DNA from: Ohtaekwangia sp.
GTDB taxonomy: Bacteria; Bacteroidota; Bacteroidia; Cytophagales; Cyclobacteriaceae
DNA length: 64,000 nucleotides
Direction of reading: 5' to 3'
NCBI GenBank assembly: GCA_021155195.1
Contig: JAJNPV010000050.1
Span: forward strand, 496,001-560,000
In this document: positions 45,186 to 54,267 of the stretch, piece after piece
Position numbering within the stretch: the first letter of the stretch is position 1
Layout of the letters: each line of letters begins with the position of its first letter
Notes under the pieces: generated by a model
What the model saw: the letters and a program-made list of their open reading frames with translations, nothing else
Database searches by the model: none
Told to the model about the DNA's origin: nothing
Translations under genes and position numbers: made by a program

Positions 45186-45788
45186 TCAAACAATCATGGT
45201 TCGGAATGTTAAGTTTACCCGGGGAGTTTTGATTCGCGTGGTAGGAGGAAGCCGATGCAGCCAGTTTGTTTGCGTAGTACCCTTCATAACTAAAAGACTC
45301 CCGCTTTCAAGAACCATTGAGACAACTTCTTTCGTGAGCTTATGCTTAAAAGCAAATTTTCGTTCGGCACCAAAACTTAGAGACGCAATGGCCGTGTCTT
45401 TACTTAAAGTCTTTTCGTCATCACTGTGCCAGGCCATTCCCTCCTCACCTGTATGATATAAATTGAGTAAGCATGAGTTAAACACGGTTTCTGTAAATTC
45501 CTCCACACGATGCTTTAACTCAATAAGTTCTTTCGTCCAGGTTAATGCTTGTTTGGTGGTGTTGGAGTACGTGTACGAATAGTTGAGGTTTCCATACCAG
45601 GCTACTTTTCGCTTGGTGATAATGTGCCTTCCAAAAATTTTGGCTTCATCGTTTCTCCATTCAATCGTGTTTAACATCTTGTCCAAGTAGTGCTGTGCTT
45701 TTTGATGCGACATAATCTTTCCATAATAATTTACTTCGCCATCGTGTGGCAGTAGATTTATTATTTGTTCCTGATTAAATAGATTCAT
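45186..45788 (-). CDS. AlkB-like 2-oxoglutarate/Fe(II) dioxygenase
   Basis: A 200-residue DNA-repair dioxygenase of the ALKBH2/3 kind. The Fe ligands are His and Asp of WHSDDE (about 140), and the His in NWLHRLPPT (about 178). RVNLTFR near the C terminus is the 2-oxoglutarate-binding Arg motif. It would directly reverse 1-methyladenine and 3-methylcytosine. ATG at 45788 (MNLFNQEQ) is preferred over an upstream frame start, giving a 14-base overlap with the mini-Ada gene. It is the last gene of the alkylation repair operon. Confidence 0.92.
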   Translation of the reverse strand: MNLFNQEQIINLLPHDGEVNYYGKIMSHQKAQHYLDKMLNTIEWRNDEAKIFGRHIITKRKVAWYGNLNYSYTYSNTTKQALTWTKELIELKHRVEEFTETVFNSCLLNLYHTGEEGMAWHSDDEKTLSKDTAIASLSFGAERKFAFKHKLTKEVVSMVLESGSLLVMKGTTQTNWLHRLPPTTRIKTPRVNLTFRTMIV

Positions 45789-46041
45789 TTTTCCAATCTT
45801 GATATTTTTGTTTAAGACAATTTCCACAAGGCCTATAACCATTCATGATTGCTTCCTTTTCTGAACTAAAGAAAACGCGGTTCTCGGTTTTCATTCGTTT
45901 GCCGGAAGGACAATTAAGTGTTCCGTATATTTTTAATTTCTTATTTCCGCCCAAAACGATTTTACTTTGTTTAACAAGTTGTCTCACATTTCGTTTTCTT
46001 GCAGAAATGTTTTGTCCTAAATCAATATGACGTTGCATCAC
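45775..46041 (-). CDS. Small Ada-type metal-binding domain protein
   Basis: An 88-residue protein similar to the Ada N-terminal zinc domain that repairs methylphosphotriesters, but standing alone. Conserved features are KIYGTLNC, ENRVFFSSEKEA and YRPCGNC. Only three Cys are present (44, 72, 75), whereas Ada has four (38, 42, 69, 72), so zinc binding or the transfer chemistry must differ. Its start overlaps the stop of the upstream AraC-Ogt gene (ATGA), and it overlaps AlkB by 14 bases. That context supports a role in alkylation repair or sensing. Confidence 0.75.
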   Translation of the reverse strand: MMQRHIDLGQNISARKRNVRQLVKQSKIVLGGNKKLKIYGTLNCPSGKRMKTENRVFFSSEKEAIMNGYRPCGNCLKQKYQDWKNESI

Positions 46042-46880
46042 GAATTAGTACGCGCAGCTTCCCAGCCAATGATCGCAGTTTTGCGGGTTGGCCCCCACAT
46101 GTAACCACCAATCGTGCCGGTTGATTGAATAACGCGGTGGCACGGAATTAGAAAAGCAACCGGGTTACTTCCAATAGCCGTACCCACGGCCCGGGAGGCC
46201 TTCGAATTTTTTATTTGCTCTGCAATAGTTCCGTACGTTGATAATTTCCCCATTGGAATTTTTAGTAGTGCTTCCCACACCTTTAATTGAAAGTCGGTTC
46301 CTTTAAGGTGTAGTTTTATGTGATTAAGCTTTTTCCAGTCGTGGGTAAAAATATAAAGTGCGTTTTGTTGAATGAGATCAACCACTTGCCTGTACTGTGC
46401 ATTTGGAAAAGTTTTTTGCAAAAAAGCGAGTGATTCTTTTTCTCCATCGGCAAAAGCCATGTAACAAATACCTTTAGCCGTGGAGGCAACCAGAATGTTT
46501 CCGAACGGACTTTCCGCATAGCTGTAGTTAATGGAAAGATTCTCGCCACCATTTTTATATTCACCGGGGGTCATGCCTTCTATGTTTACAAACAAATCAT
46601 GTAAACGGCCTGTGCCTGAAAGCCCGGTTTCTTCTGCGGCATCAAATAAGGATGCTTGCTTGCTTTTTAAAATTTGTTTGGCATGCTCAACACTTATGTA
46701 TTGTAAAAACTTCTTGGGGCTTACTCCCGCCCAATCCGTAAACATTCGTTGAAAGTGAAACGGACTGATGTTTATCTTTTCAGCAACTTCCTCCAGCGAA
46801 GGTTGTGTTTTAAAATTTTGTTTGATATAAGTAATCGCTTCGGCAATACGATTGTAGTTGAGTGTTTCTTGTGTTGTCAT
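46038..46880 (-). CDS. AraC-type / methylated-DNA-cysteine S-methyltransferase fusion
   Basis: A 280-residue protein. The N-terminal half has two AraC helix-turn-helix motifs (about 25-100; LEEVAEKINISPFHFQRMF). The C-terminal half is an O6-methylguanine methyltransferase with the acceptor Cys247 in IPCHRV. It lacks the Ada zinc domain, which is encoded separately by the next gene, so the two together equal a split Ada. ATG at 46880 is preferred over the TTG at 46904. It likely both repairs O6-methylguanine and activates the operon. Confidence 0.92.
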   Translation of the reverse strand: MTTQETLNYNRIAEAITYIKQNFKTQPSLEEVAEKINISPFHFQRMFTDWAGVSPKKFLQYISVEHAKQILKSKQASLFDAAEETGLSGTGRLHDLFVNIEGMTPGEYKNGGENLSINYSYAESPFGNILVASTAKGICYMAFADGEKESLAFLQKTFPNAQYRQVVDLIQQNALYIFTHDWKKLNHIKLHLKGTDFQLKVWEALLKIPMGKLSTYGTIAEQIKNSKASRAVGTAIGSNPVAFLIPCHRVIQSTGTIGGYMWGPTRKTAIIGWEAARTNS

Positions 46881-46986
46881 CTTTGTTGAAATTTGATAGT
46901 TCAAAGATGCTTGCTAAGCAAAAGAATTAAAACCCGAAAGTTGCTCTTGTTCAAGTTATGCAGTCAATAGCGGATGACAACTACCG

Positions 46987-48489
46987 TTATTTATTTAGTC
47001 CTAAAACTTTACTTGTACGTGCCCGTGTTGCCAACACCTTTTCTTCATCTTTAGAAATTGACTGTCCGAAAGAAGGTACCATGGCATGTAGCTTTTCTTT
47101 CCAGGCTGTAGTATCACATTGTCTCTTAAAACATTTTACAAGGATATCCAGCATAGCTGCCGCGGCCGTAGAAGCTCCTGGGGATGCCCCCAACAAAGCG
47201 GCCACTGTTCCATCTTCGCTCACTACCACCTCGGTTCCAAACTCCAACACTCCACCCTTCTCCTTGTCCTTCTTAATTACCTGTACACGTTGCCCGGCTA
47301 CTTTCAATTCCCAATCCTCCAGTTTGGTAAAGGGAACATATTCGCGCAAAGCAGCCAGTCGCTCTTCCGGTGTTTGTCGCACTTGTTCGATTAGATATTT
47401 AGTGAGTGGCATATTTTTAAGGCCGGCAAAAATCATGGGTAGCGCATTATCAGGCCTGATCGATTTTGGTAAATCCATCAACGAGCCATTCTTTAGAAAC
47501 TTGGTTGAGAATCCTGCAAAGGGGCCAAAGAGTAATTCCTTTTTACCATTGATCATACGTGTATCAATATGTGGAACCGACATGGGTGGTGCTCCAATAT
47601 TTGCCTTACCATATACTTTGGCATTGTGTTTTCCAATCAACTCTTCGTTCAAGCATTTTAACCACAAACCACTTACCGGAAAGCCACCGTAGCCTTTACG
47701 CTCTTTTATCTCTGCTCTCTTTAGCAAGTGAAGTGTAGCTCCACCTGCCCCTATAAATGCAAACTTTGTGTTTACCTGATTTTTCTTTTTTGTTGTGAGG
47801 TCTCGAACAAATACGTCCCAACCTCCTTTCCCATCCGGATCCAAATCAAGCACCTCTGTATTATAGTGAACAGAAACGCCCGGCATCTTTTCTAATCGTT
47901 CAATCATGCCGCGAGTCAAGGCTCCGAAATTAACATCTGTGCCAATGTCCATGAGTGTTCCCGCCACAGGTTGAGATTTTTTGCGACCCCGCATTACAAG
48001 TGGCATCCACTCGTTCATCAAATCACGATCTTCAGTATAGATCATATTCTTAAACAAGGGGCTCTTTAGCATAGAATCATATCGCTTCTTACCATATTCA
48101 ACATTCTCCTTTCCCCATACTAAGCTGATGTGTGGAACCTGTGTAATGAAGTCTTTAGGACTAGAGAAATAGTTTTGTTTTACGAGGTAAGACCAAAATT
48201 CTCGGGAAATCTCATAGGACTCCGCAATTTTAATAGCCTTGGTAACATCCACTGAGCCATCTGCTTTTTGTGGCGTATAGTTTAATTCACAAAATGCAGA
48301 ATGTCCTGTTCCGGCATTGTTCCAGGCATCTGAACTTTCGGTACCAGCTTCATCAAGGCGTTCAAAAATTTGAATGGTAATTTCCGGATCTACTTCCTTA
48401 AGAATTACCCCAAGCGTGGCACTCATAATTCCTGCTCCCATTAGCACAACTTCAGTTTTTGGAATCAGGGGTTTAGGTGGTTTGGTCAT
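46987..48489 (-). CDS. mqo: Malate:quinone oxidoreductase
   Basis: A 500-residue membrane-associated FAD enzyme of normal family length. The FAD-binding fingerprint LMGAGIMSATLG is at about 16-27, and the family motifs ESSDAWNNAGTGHSA (about 51-65) and TDVNFGALTR (about 185-195) are present. It oxidises malate to oxaloacetate and feeds electrons to the quinone pool in the TCA cycle. It is monocistronic. A perfect palindrome is in its upstream region. Confidence 0.96.
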   Translation of the reverse strand: MTKPPKPLIPKTEVVLMGAGIMSATLGVILKEVDPEITIQIFERLDEAGTESSDAWNNAGTGHSAFCELNYTPQKADGSVDVTKAIKIAESYEISREFWSYLVKQNYFSSPKDFITQVPHISLVWGKENVEYGKKRYDSMLKSPLFKNMIYTEDRDLMNEWMPLVMRGRKKSQPVAGTLMDIGTDVNFGALTRGMIERLEKMPGVSVHYNTEVLDLDPDGKGGWDVFVRDLTTKKKNQVNTKFAFIGAGGATLHLLKRAEIKERKGYGGFPVSGLWLKCLNEELIGKHNAKVYGKANIGAPPMSVPHIDTRMINGKKELLFGPFAGFSTKFLKNGSLMDLPKSIRPDNALPMIFAGLKNMPLTKYLIEQVRQTPEERLAALREYVPFTKLEDWELKVAGQRVQVIKKDKEKGGVLEFGTEVVVSEDGTVAALLGASPGASTAAAAMLDILVKCFKRQCDTTAWKEKLHAMVPSFGQSISKDEEKVLATRARTSKVLGLNK

Positions 48490-48560
48490 GAATCAATTTT
48501 AAAGCACACAATTTAGAGTATGAATGTGCGCCTTGCAAATGCATGTTGTATGATTTCACT

Positions 48561-48582
48561 CTAAGCCAAAGATTTGGCTTAG
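48561..48582. promoter_or_regulatory. Perfect 22-bp palindrome between mqo and a divergent gene
   Basis: Arms CTAAGCCAAA and TTTGGCTTAG (10 bp, perfect) around a GA spacer. It lies about 70 bases upstream of the mqo start and about 160 bases upstream of the divergent small membrane gene. It has no T-run, so it is more like a regulator-binding site than a terminator. It is in a 256-base region (48490-48745) in which I see nothing else but a short hairpin at 48725-48738. Confidence 0.5.
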
Positions 48583-48724
48583 TCCTTTCAATCGATTGTT
48601 CACTTTTATTCGTAAGCTGTTCATTTTTCAACACTTCTGATCGAGCATTCTATAAACAATCCTTGTTTTTGAATTCCATTATTACTTTTTCAACTCTAGG
48701 AAAAAATTGAATGATTTTTGTGAG

Positions 48725-48738
48725 GTGTTTGAAAACAC
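48725..48738. repeat. Short palindrome before the small membrane protein gene
   Basis: GTGTTT-GA-AAACAC, 6-bp arms, 7 bases upstream of ATG 48746. Its closeness to the start codon could let it affect translation or bind a regulator. Confidence 0.35.
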
Positions 48739-48745
48739 TTGTATC

Positions 48746-49036
48746 ATGAGTCGATCATCAACAATCCTGCTGGCACTGCTTCTTCTTTTTACGTTCCCTC
48801 TTTGGTTTGGTATTGGCATGGGTTTGATTGGGGGTGCCATCGGTATTGTGGCCGGAGTTTTTGGTGCAGTCTTCGGAGTAATAGGCGGTATTTTTGGAGC
48901 CATTTTTCATGGCATTTTTGGGTGGGGTCACCACGATTGGAATTTCTTCCCGCACTTCCATGGCAACCGCTTTGTGTGGTTTGCTATGATTATTATTGTT
49001 GCAGTTCTTATCTCCAAGAAAAATAAGAAAAACTAA
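48746..49036 (+). CDS. Small glycine-rich membrane protein of unknown function
   Basis: A 96-residue protein starting MSRSSTILLALLLLF. It has a hydrophobic N-terminal helix, a Gly/Ile/Val-rich segment repeating GGxxG-type steps (about 22-55) that looks like a packed transmembrane hairpin, an aromatic/His patch (HHDWNFFPHFHGNRF) and a C-terminal helix ending in KKNKKN. The His-rich loop could bind metal. A longer frame back to 48707 is less likely. Divergent from mqo; function unknown. Confidence 0.6.
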   Translation: MSRSSTILLALLLLFTFPLWFGIGMGLIGGAIGIVAGVFGAVFGVIGGIFGAIFHGIFGWGHHDWNFFPHFHGNRFVWFAMIIIVAVLISKKNKKN

Positions 49037-49059
49037 AATTGACTTTGTTGGGATTAAAT

Positions 49060-50061
49060 TTAATACTTCAACTCCAACCGCATTAGCTGTAAATGATTGG
49101 CTAGTGCTACCTGCCACGAACGATCGGCATCCCACTTGTTGCCCAGAAAAATATTTCCATACTCAAGATGTTTGAAGTAGAATTTGTAAACAGGTTCGTC
49201 AGCAGGAATTGTTTTTATCTGTGGCTCCTCATTCACCATCATAACGGAGGCAATGGAACTTGCCATTTGCGTTAAATCATAATCCAGTATTTTTTTGGCT
49301 ATCAGTCCCCGGGTGTGAATAAAGCGTAGTACAAGCACAAACCCTTTTCGTTCAAGTTCACGATCATCTAATTCCGGGTCTACCAATTCATACTTAACCG
49401 GAAAGTGTTGTTTCAACATTTGGACTAAAGCTGTATCAGCCCGGTCGTTTCCAAACTTAGGCACAGCCACTCTAAATGATTTCACCATGGCTGTATAAGT
49501 TTCATTTCTTCGGCCAATGAAATATTTTATTGGAATGTCAGTTTCGGGCAAATCATTAATTAAGAAATTTTTCTTTTTCTGATTGCTCATCGCAAATCGA
49601 TAAATGGTTAGTAACACTTCTTTTAGTACCGACCCCTTTTGCTGCCAGGCAGGAGCTGAAACACTAATTAAATCTCCTTTACCGTTGTAAGGAACAAACG
49701 TAAGGGAGTACTCATTTTTCTCTTTGCCGAAAAAGATCAAAAAGGAAATCTGACGCACATTTAATAAAGTTGAGAAAGCCTTCTCGGGATCAACCCCGGC
49801 CAGCACATCGTCACAATTAAAATACGCCTCAGCATCAATACCTGTTTGTTGAAATGCGGTTTGAGTTTCTTCTAACTCCTTTTGCGTAATTCCTTGATCA
49901 AACAAAACAACCGAACGCGTGGCTAACAGATCAGAAGGAATGGTTTGTGTATAAGCTAGCCTTCCCATTAAAATATCTTTTTCAAAATCCGGCTGCGCGT
50001 TTGCCAAACAGCAGATCAGCACACTTAATGAAAATAAAATTCCCCTTTTTGATACAACCAT
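49060..50061 (-). CDS. Secreted protein of unknown function
   Basis: A 333-residue protein with a signal peptide ending CLANAQ (about residue 23). The rest is mixed alpha/beta with no obvious repeats or catalytic motif. The N-terminal part (about 28-130) looks like a compact domain involving RLAYTQTIP and LLATRSVVLFD. The C-terminal part ends with a helix VALANHLQLMRLELKY. It does not match a family I can name. It is convergent with the small membrane gene. No operon partner. Confidence 0.55.
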   Translation of the reverse strand: MVVSKRGILFSLSVLICCLANAQPDFEKDILMGRLAYTQTIPSDLLATRSVVLFDQGITQKELEETQTAFQQTGIDAEAYFNCDDVLAGVDPEKAFSTLLNVRQISFLIFFGKEKNEYSLTFVPYNGKGDLISVSAPAWQQKGSVLKEVLLTIYRFAMSNQKKKNFLINDLPETDIPIKYFIGRRNETYTAMVKSFRVAVPKFGNDRADTALVQMLKQHFPVKYELVDPELDDRELERKGFVLVLRFIHTRGLIAKKILDYDLTQMASSIASVMMVNEEPQIKTIPADEPVYKFYFKHLEYGNIFLGNKWDADRSWQVALANHLQLMRLELKY

Positions 50062-50120
50062 GAGTAAATAACGATTGGCTTTTGATGCTATTGCTTTAAA
50101 GTGCTTGTCAATAGATTAAA

Positions 50121-50441
50121 CTAAATCCCAATATACAATCCGTCTGTCTCTTCTTTTATAGGATAGCATTCAAGGTCGGTTGATCGTTGCTGATATTCGC
50201 GACCTGTTTTAAGACTAAAGATGTGCCCATGCCACGGACAAACAATTTCGCAGGCATGATTCACTTTTCCTTTACTGAGCGACTCGCCATTATGCGTACA
50301 CGTATCACTTACTGCATAAATAGTATCACCTTGTTTTACAACACAAATCCGTTTGCCCGAAACAACAAGTAATCGAGGTTTATTTTCAGTCAACTTACCC
50401 CGTGCTGCATCAACCCCCGAAAAGATTTTCATCCACTGCAT
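50121..50441 (-). CDS. Rieske [2Fe-2S] ferredoxin-like protein
   Basis: A 106-residue single-domain Rieske protein. The cluster ligands are Cys48-x-His50 (CTHNG) and Cys68-x2-His71 (CPWHG). It is soluble, with no signal peptide, so it is likely an electron-transfer component for an oxygenase or reductase that is not in this neighbourhood. ATG codons at residues 1 and 4 are both possible. It is divergent from the M20 amidohydrolase gene. Confidence 0.92.
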   Translation of the reverse strand: MQWMKIFSGVDAARGKLTENKPRLLVVSGKRICVVKQGDTIYAVSDTCTHNGESLSKGKVNHACEIVCPWHGHIFSLKTGREYQQRSTDLECYPIKEETDGLYIGI

Positions 50442-50501
50442 ACAATTAGCTTTGTGTGCGCACCCTTTATGTCTATCTTGATTTCGAATTTATCCAAACC
50501 T

Positions 50502-51812
50502 ATGAAGAAAATTTATTATACCGTATTTCTTTTATTCATAACGATGCTTTCATTCGCCCAGATAGATGCAAAGTTGAAGTTAAAACTCGATCAACAAGTA
50601 AAAGAGATTGAGCCAAAAATGATTGAGTGGCGCAGATATTTTCATGAGCATCCGGAATTATCCAATCGCGAAGTAAAAACGGGCGAACGAATTGCTAATC
50701 AATTAAAAGCATTGGGATTGGAAGTTCAATATCCTGTTGCTAAAACAGGAGTTGTAGCAATATTGAAAGGAGGAAAGCCTGGACCTGTAGTAGCGCTTCG
50801 TGCTGATATAGATGCGCTGCCAGTTACAGAAAGAAACTCGCTACCCTTTGCATCAAAGGAAAGAGTTCCATTTAATGGCCAGGAAACAGGTGTAATGCAT
50901 GCGTGTGGTCACGATGGGCACATGGCTATTTTGTTGGCAACAGCCGAAATTCTTTCAAAGAATAAAAGTGAGTTAAAAGGAACTGTGAAATTTATTTTTC
51001 AACCCGCTGAAGAAGGTGCTCCGGTTAGCGATGGAACATCAGGGGCTGAACTAATGGTGAAAGAAGGCGTGCTTGAAAATCCTAAAGTGGATGCAATTTT
51101 TGGATTGCATCTTCAATCGCTGGTGCCCTCCGGTAAGATTGCCTACCGCTCAGGCGGATTAATGGCTTCGGTAGATGGTGTTGATATAAAAGTAAAAGGT
51201 TTAGGGGCTCATGGTGCCACTCCATGGGATAGTGTTGATCCCATTGCTATTTCAAGTCAAATCATTTTGGGATTACAAACTATTGTGAGTCGCCAGAGTG
51301 AACTCACAAAAGGTGCAGTAGTTATTACAATAGGAAGCATGCATGCGGGAATCAGAAGAAATATTATCCCTGAAGAGGCATTGCTGGAAGGAACCATTCG
51401 CACGTTTGATGATGATATGCAAAAGAAAGTGCATGCCGATATTATTCGCACAGCGACAAAAATAGCTGAGAGTGCAGGGGCAAAAGCAGAAGTAGATATT
51501 CAGATTATGTATCCAGCCACAGTAAATGATCCAAAACTTACCGAACAAATGGCGCCTAGTCTGCAGCGCGCAGTAGGCGCGGAAAATGTTATGATTACGT
51601 TGCCGGTAACAATGGCAGAAGACTTTTCCTTTTTCCAGAAAGAAATACCGGGCTTCTTCTTTTTCCTGGGTGCGTATCCAGCTGATATGCAATTAGCAAA
51701 ACCACCTACGCATCATACGGCAGATTTTATGATTGATGAAAAAGCATTCATCAGTGGCGTGAAAGCCTTTCTTCACTTGACATTCGATTATTTGAATGCA
51801 CCGAAAAAATAA
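50502..51812 (+). CDS. Secreted M20 amidohydrolase
   Basis: A 436-residue M20D enzyme. It has a signal peptide ending LSFAQ (about residue 18). The metal ligands are in HACGHDGHM (about 140-148) and the catalytic Glu in FQPAEEGAP (about 173-181). It has the family's dimerisation domain with HGATPWDS. It likely deacylates N-acyl amino acids or similar amides. ATG at 50502 (MKKIYYT) is chosen because it begins the signal peptide; an upstream start is possible but would add an untypical leader. The next gene starts immediately after the stop. Confidence 0.9.
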   Translation: MKKIYYTVFLLFITMLSFAQIDAKLKLKLDQQVKEIEPKMIEWRRYFHEHPELSNREVKTGERIANQLKALGLEVQYPVAKTGVVAILKGGKPGPVVALRADIDALPVTERNSLPFASKERVPFNGQETGVMHACGHDGHMAILLATAEILSKNKSELKGTVKFIFQPAEEGAPVSDGTSGAELMVKEGVLENPKVDAIFGLHLQSLVPSGKIAYRSGGLMASVDGVDIKVKGLGAHGATPWDSVDPIAISSQIILGLQTIVSRQSELTKGAVVITIGSMHAGIRRNIIPEEALLEGTIRTFDDDMQKKVHADIIRTATKIAESAGAKAEVDIQIMYPATVNDPKLTEQMAPSLQRAVGAENVMITLPVTMAEDFSFFQKEIPGFFFFLGAYPADMQLAKPPTHHTADFMIDEKAFISGVKAFLHLTFDYLNAPKK

Positions 51813-52769
51813 ATGACTCGAAATATTCCACAAGAACTTCTTCAAAGAGGACTGATCACGCAAGAACAGTTTGAGAAGATTGATGTGATTAATTCCGGTA
51901 AAGTGGTTTCGGTTTTTTACGAGCTACGAACTATGCTTTACCTCGGAGTGATGCTCTTTACTACCGGAGCGGGCATGCTCATCTATCAAAATATTGGTGA
52001 TATAGGTCATCTGGTGAGCATTTCATTACTAACATTATTAATGATTGCTTGCTTTTGGTACGTAATCAAACATGAGGTGGGTTACTCAAATGGCCCTGTT
52101 ACTTCGCCCACTCCGTATTATGATTATGTTTTGTTGTTGGGATGTTTATTGTTTGTTTCGCTTCAGGGATATCTTCAATTTCAATTCGGTGCGTTATATG
52201 AACATCTTGGTTGGAGTACATTAATAACGGCTGTTTTCTTTTTCTATGCTGCTTATCGGTTCGATCACCTAGGCGTATTATCATTGGCCATTACTGCATT
52301 GGCTTCCTTTTGGAGTATTAGCATATCACCACAGAAATGGTATAGCAGTGATTTTTTAACAGAGTCAAATTTGCATAACACAGCGATCATTTTCGCAGTA
52401 ATTGTAACCTCCATCGCCTTCGTGCTCGATTGGAAAAAAATCAAACCTCATTTTTCGTTTACCTATTTCAACTTTTGCACACTAATCTATTTTGTAGGCT
52501 GTGTAGTCGGGTTGTTTATGGGTTCATGGTATGTATATGTGTTGTTAATTTATGCGGGCTGTGGATTTGCCTGGTACATTGCGAAAAGCAGACGATCATT
52601 TTTGTTTTTATTGTACGCATTTCTGGCAGGTTATATTGCCACCACGTACTTACTGGCAGAAACAATTTTTGAATACGAACCCATGATCTGGTTTTATTAT
52701 TCGATTCTATCGTGTGGTGGTTTTGTGTTTTTTATAATTCGCTATAAAAGTTTTTTTAAACAGATATGA
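51813..52769 (+). CDS. DUF2157-type membrane protein
   Basis: A 318-residue integral membrane protein with about eight or nine predicted helices. The N terminus, RGLITQEQFEKI, is a short soluble segment as in DUF2157 proteins, followed by paired helices from about residue 43 onward. No catalytic motif is visible. Its ATG follows the previous stop with no gap and its own stop overlaps the next start (ATGA), so it is in a three-gene unit with the M20 hydrolase and the next membrane protein. Confidence 0.75.
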   Translation: MTRNIPQELLQRGLITQEQFEKIDVINSGKVVSVFYELRTMLYLGVMLFTTGAGMLIYQNIGDIGHLVSISLLTLLMIACFWYVIKHEVGYSNGPVTSPTPYYDYVLLLGCLLFVSLQGYLQFQFGALYEHLGWSTLITAVFFFYAAYRFDHLGVLSLAITALASFWSISISPQKWYSSDFLTESNLHNTAIIFAVIVTSIAFVLDWKKIKPHFSFTYFNFCTLIYFVGCVVGLFMGSWYVYVLLIYAGCGFAWYIAKSRRSFLFLLYAFLAGYIATTYLLAETIFEYEPMIWFYYSILSCGGFVFFIIRYKSFFKQI

Positions 52770-53929
52770 CCTCGGCCTATAATCACCAGCATGTTTATAA
52801 CCTTAACGTGATTAAGGAATCGAAGCGTTGGGCTAAGCATCATTTTATTTCAGCAGATCAATTGATAAAAATCAATGAAGAATATAAGACACCTTTCTAT
52901 CATCCGAATTTAATTATCCGGATTTTACTTTTCGTTGCAATTTTATTAGCTCTCTCCGGAGTAACTGGATTATTCTTCCTGATTTTTTCAGATTCAGGTG
53001 AAACAGGTCTATCTATTGCGAGTATTCTTTATGGACTAGCATCCTTTATAATATTAGAAAAAGTATTTATAGTAAATAAGCATTTTAAATCTGGCCTTAC
53101 CGAAGCAATTATGTATCATGCCTGTGGCTTTACCATTGGTGGTGTGGGCGGCTTTGTTGATTTTGATAGTCCACAGCTAATGTTAATTACCTGTCTTCTT
53201 GTTTTTGGTTTTGCAGCCTACCGATACCTTGATTTATTAACCACGGTTGCTGCTGTATTTTCCTTTGCAGGAATTCTGTTTTACAATTTCTATCAAGCAG
53301 GCGGCATCTTGCAACAGATAATACCCTTTGTTTTCATTGTTGCCTTTGGGGTATTGTATTGGAGAATTAAGAAATTGAAAAGAAATGAAAAGCATCAATT
53401 ATGGACAAACAATCTGATTGTTGTTGAGGTGATCAGTCTCTTGTTTATTTATGCAGCCGGAAATTATTTGGTTGTGCGTGAGTTGAGTGTAAACTTAATG
53501 GAGCTCGAACTACAGGAAGGAGACAATATACCTTTTGCATTATTGTTTTATGTGCTTACGGTTATTATTCCGGTTGGCTTTTTATTTTTTGGCATAAACC
53601 GCAAAGACATTGTGTTGCTTCGTATAAGTTTAGTGGCGCTGGCTTTTTCTGTTTTCACTTTTAAATATTACTATAGCCTTGGGCACACAGAAATAGCACT
53701 GACTCTTGCGGGAGCATTCCTTATAGGAGTTGCAATTATCCTGATGCGTTATCTTAAAATAGTGCGCAACGGATTTACAGGCGATAATCTTTTATCGGAA
53801 CGATGGGCAGATATGAATGTGGAGGCGTTTGTAATTTCTCAAACCATGGGTGGCAATGTTGCACATTCCGGTTCAGATATGGGAGGCGGAGGTGATTCAG
53901 GTGGTGGCGGAGCGAGCACTAAGTTTTGA
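52766..53929 (+). CDS. DUF2157-like membrane protein with Gly-rich tail
   Basis: A 387-residue membrane protein with about ten helices. Its soluble N terminus (KRWAKHHFISADQLIKINEEY) mirrors that of the preceding protein, so the two are probably related and may form a complex. The C terminus (after about residue 350) is soluble and ends in a Gly/Ser-rich GGGGDSGGGGASTKF tail. Coupled to the previous gene by ATGA. Function unknown. Confidence 0.7.
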   Translation: MTSAYNHQHVYNLNVIKESKRWAKHHFISADQLIKINEEYKTPFYHPNLIIRILLFVAILLALSGVTGLFFLIFSDSGETGLSIASILYGLASFIILEKVFIVNKHFKSGLTEAIMYHACGFTIGGVGGFVDFDSPQLMLITCLLVFGFAAYRYLDLLTTVAAVFSFAGILFYNFYQAGGILQQIIPFVFIVAFGVLYWRIKKLKRNEKHQLWTNNLIVVEVISLLFIYAAGNYLVVRELSVNLMELELQEGDNIPFALLFYVLTVIIPVGFLFFGINRKDIVLLRISLVALAFSVFTFKYYYSLGHTEIALTLAGAFLIGVAIILMRYLKIVRNGFTGDNLLSERWADMNVEAFVISQTMGGNVAHSGSDMGGGGDSGGGGASTKF

Positions 53930-53934
53930 TGGAA

Positions 53935-54267
53935 TTACTCTGCTTTCCAAATTAACACACCATCGGTAGCTTCTTGATAGAATCCAGGACACTTACCATC
54001 GCCCTTTCCTGTGAGACCACCACTTGGAGCGCATATGAAACTGCAATTACTTGAATAAAGTGAGATGTATTGGTCGCAACAATCTGGGATAACCAGATAG
54101 ACAGTTTCTTTTTTATATTGATATTTCCAGACTGCTTGAGGAGCACCAGTACTGTTGCGGATTAATTTCTTAACGCAATTTGGAACATCAGGAGGCAGAT
54201 CAATTTTTTCACAACCAATAAGGCTAACTAAAACGCAACCAAGCAAGGAAATGATGACTTTCATCAT
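53935..54267 (-). CDS. Cys-rich small lipoprotein (DUF6970-like)
   Basis: A 110-residue lipoprotein; the lipobox is SLIGC at about residue 19. Conserved-looking motifs are VWKYQYKKETVYLVIPDCCDQY, a Cys pair, then CAPSGGLTGKGDGKCP. From memory this fits DUF6970, a small Bacteroidota secreted family with unknown function. Its start overlaps the end of the neighbouring lipoprotein gene by 4 bases (ATGA), so they are cotranscribed. Confidence 0.7.
   Translation of the reverse strand: MMKVIISLLGCVLVSLIGCEKIDLPPDVPNCVKKLIRNSTGAPQAVWKYQYKKETVYLVIPDCCDQYISLYSSNCSFICAPSGGLTGKGDGKCPGFYQEATDGVLIWKAE

Noticed and set aside
46958..47692. Long open frame on the plus strand opposite mqo
   Set aside because: It is antisense to a well-supported mqo gene, and its translation is low-complexity Ser/Pro-rich as expected of a shadow.
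48739..49026. Alternative frame over the small membrane gene
   Set aside because: The 48746-49036 frame has a clean signal-like helix and membrane-type composition; the other is Cys/Trp/Tyr-rich with no sense.
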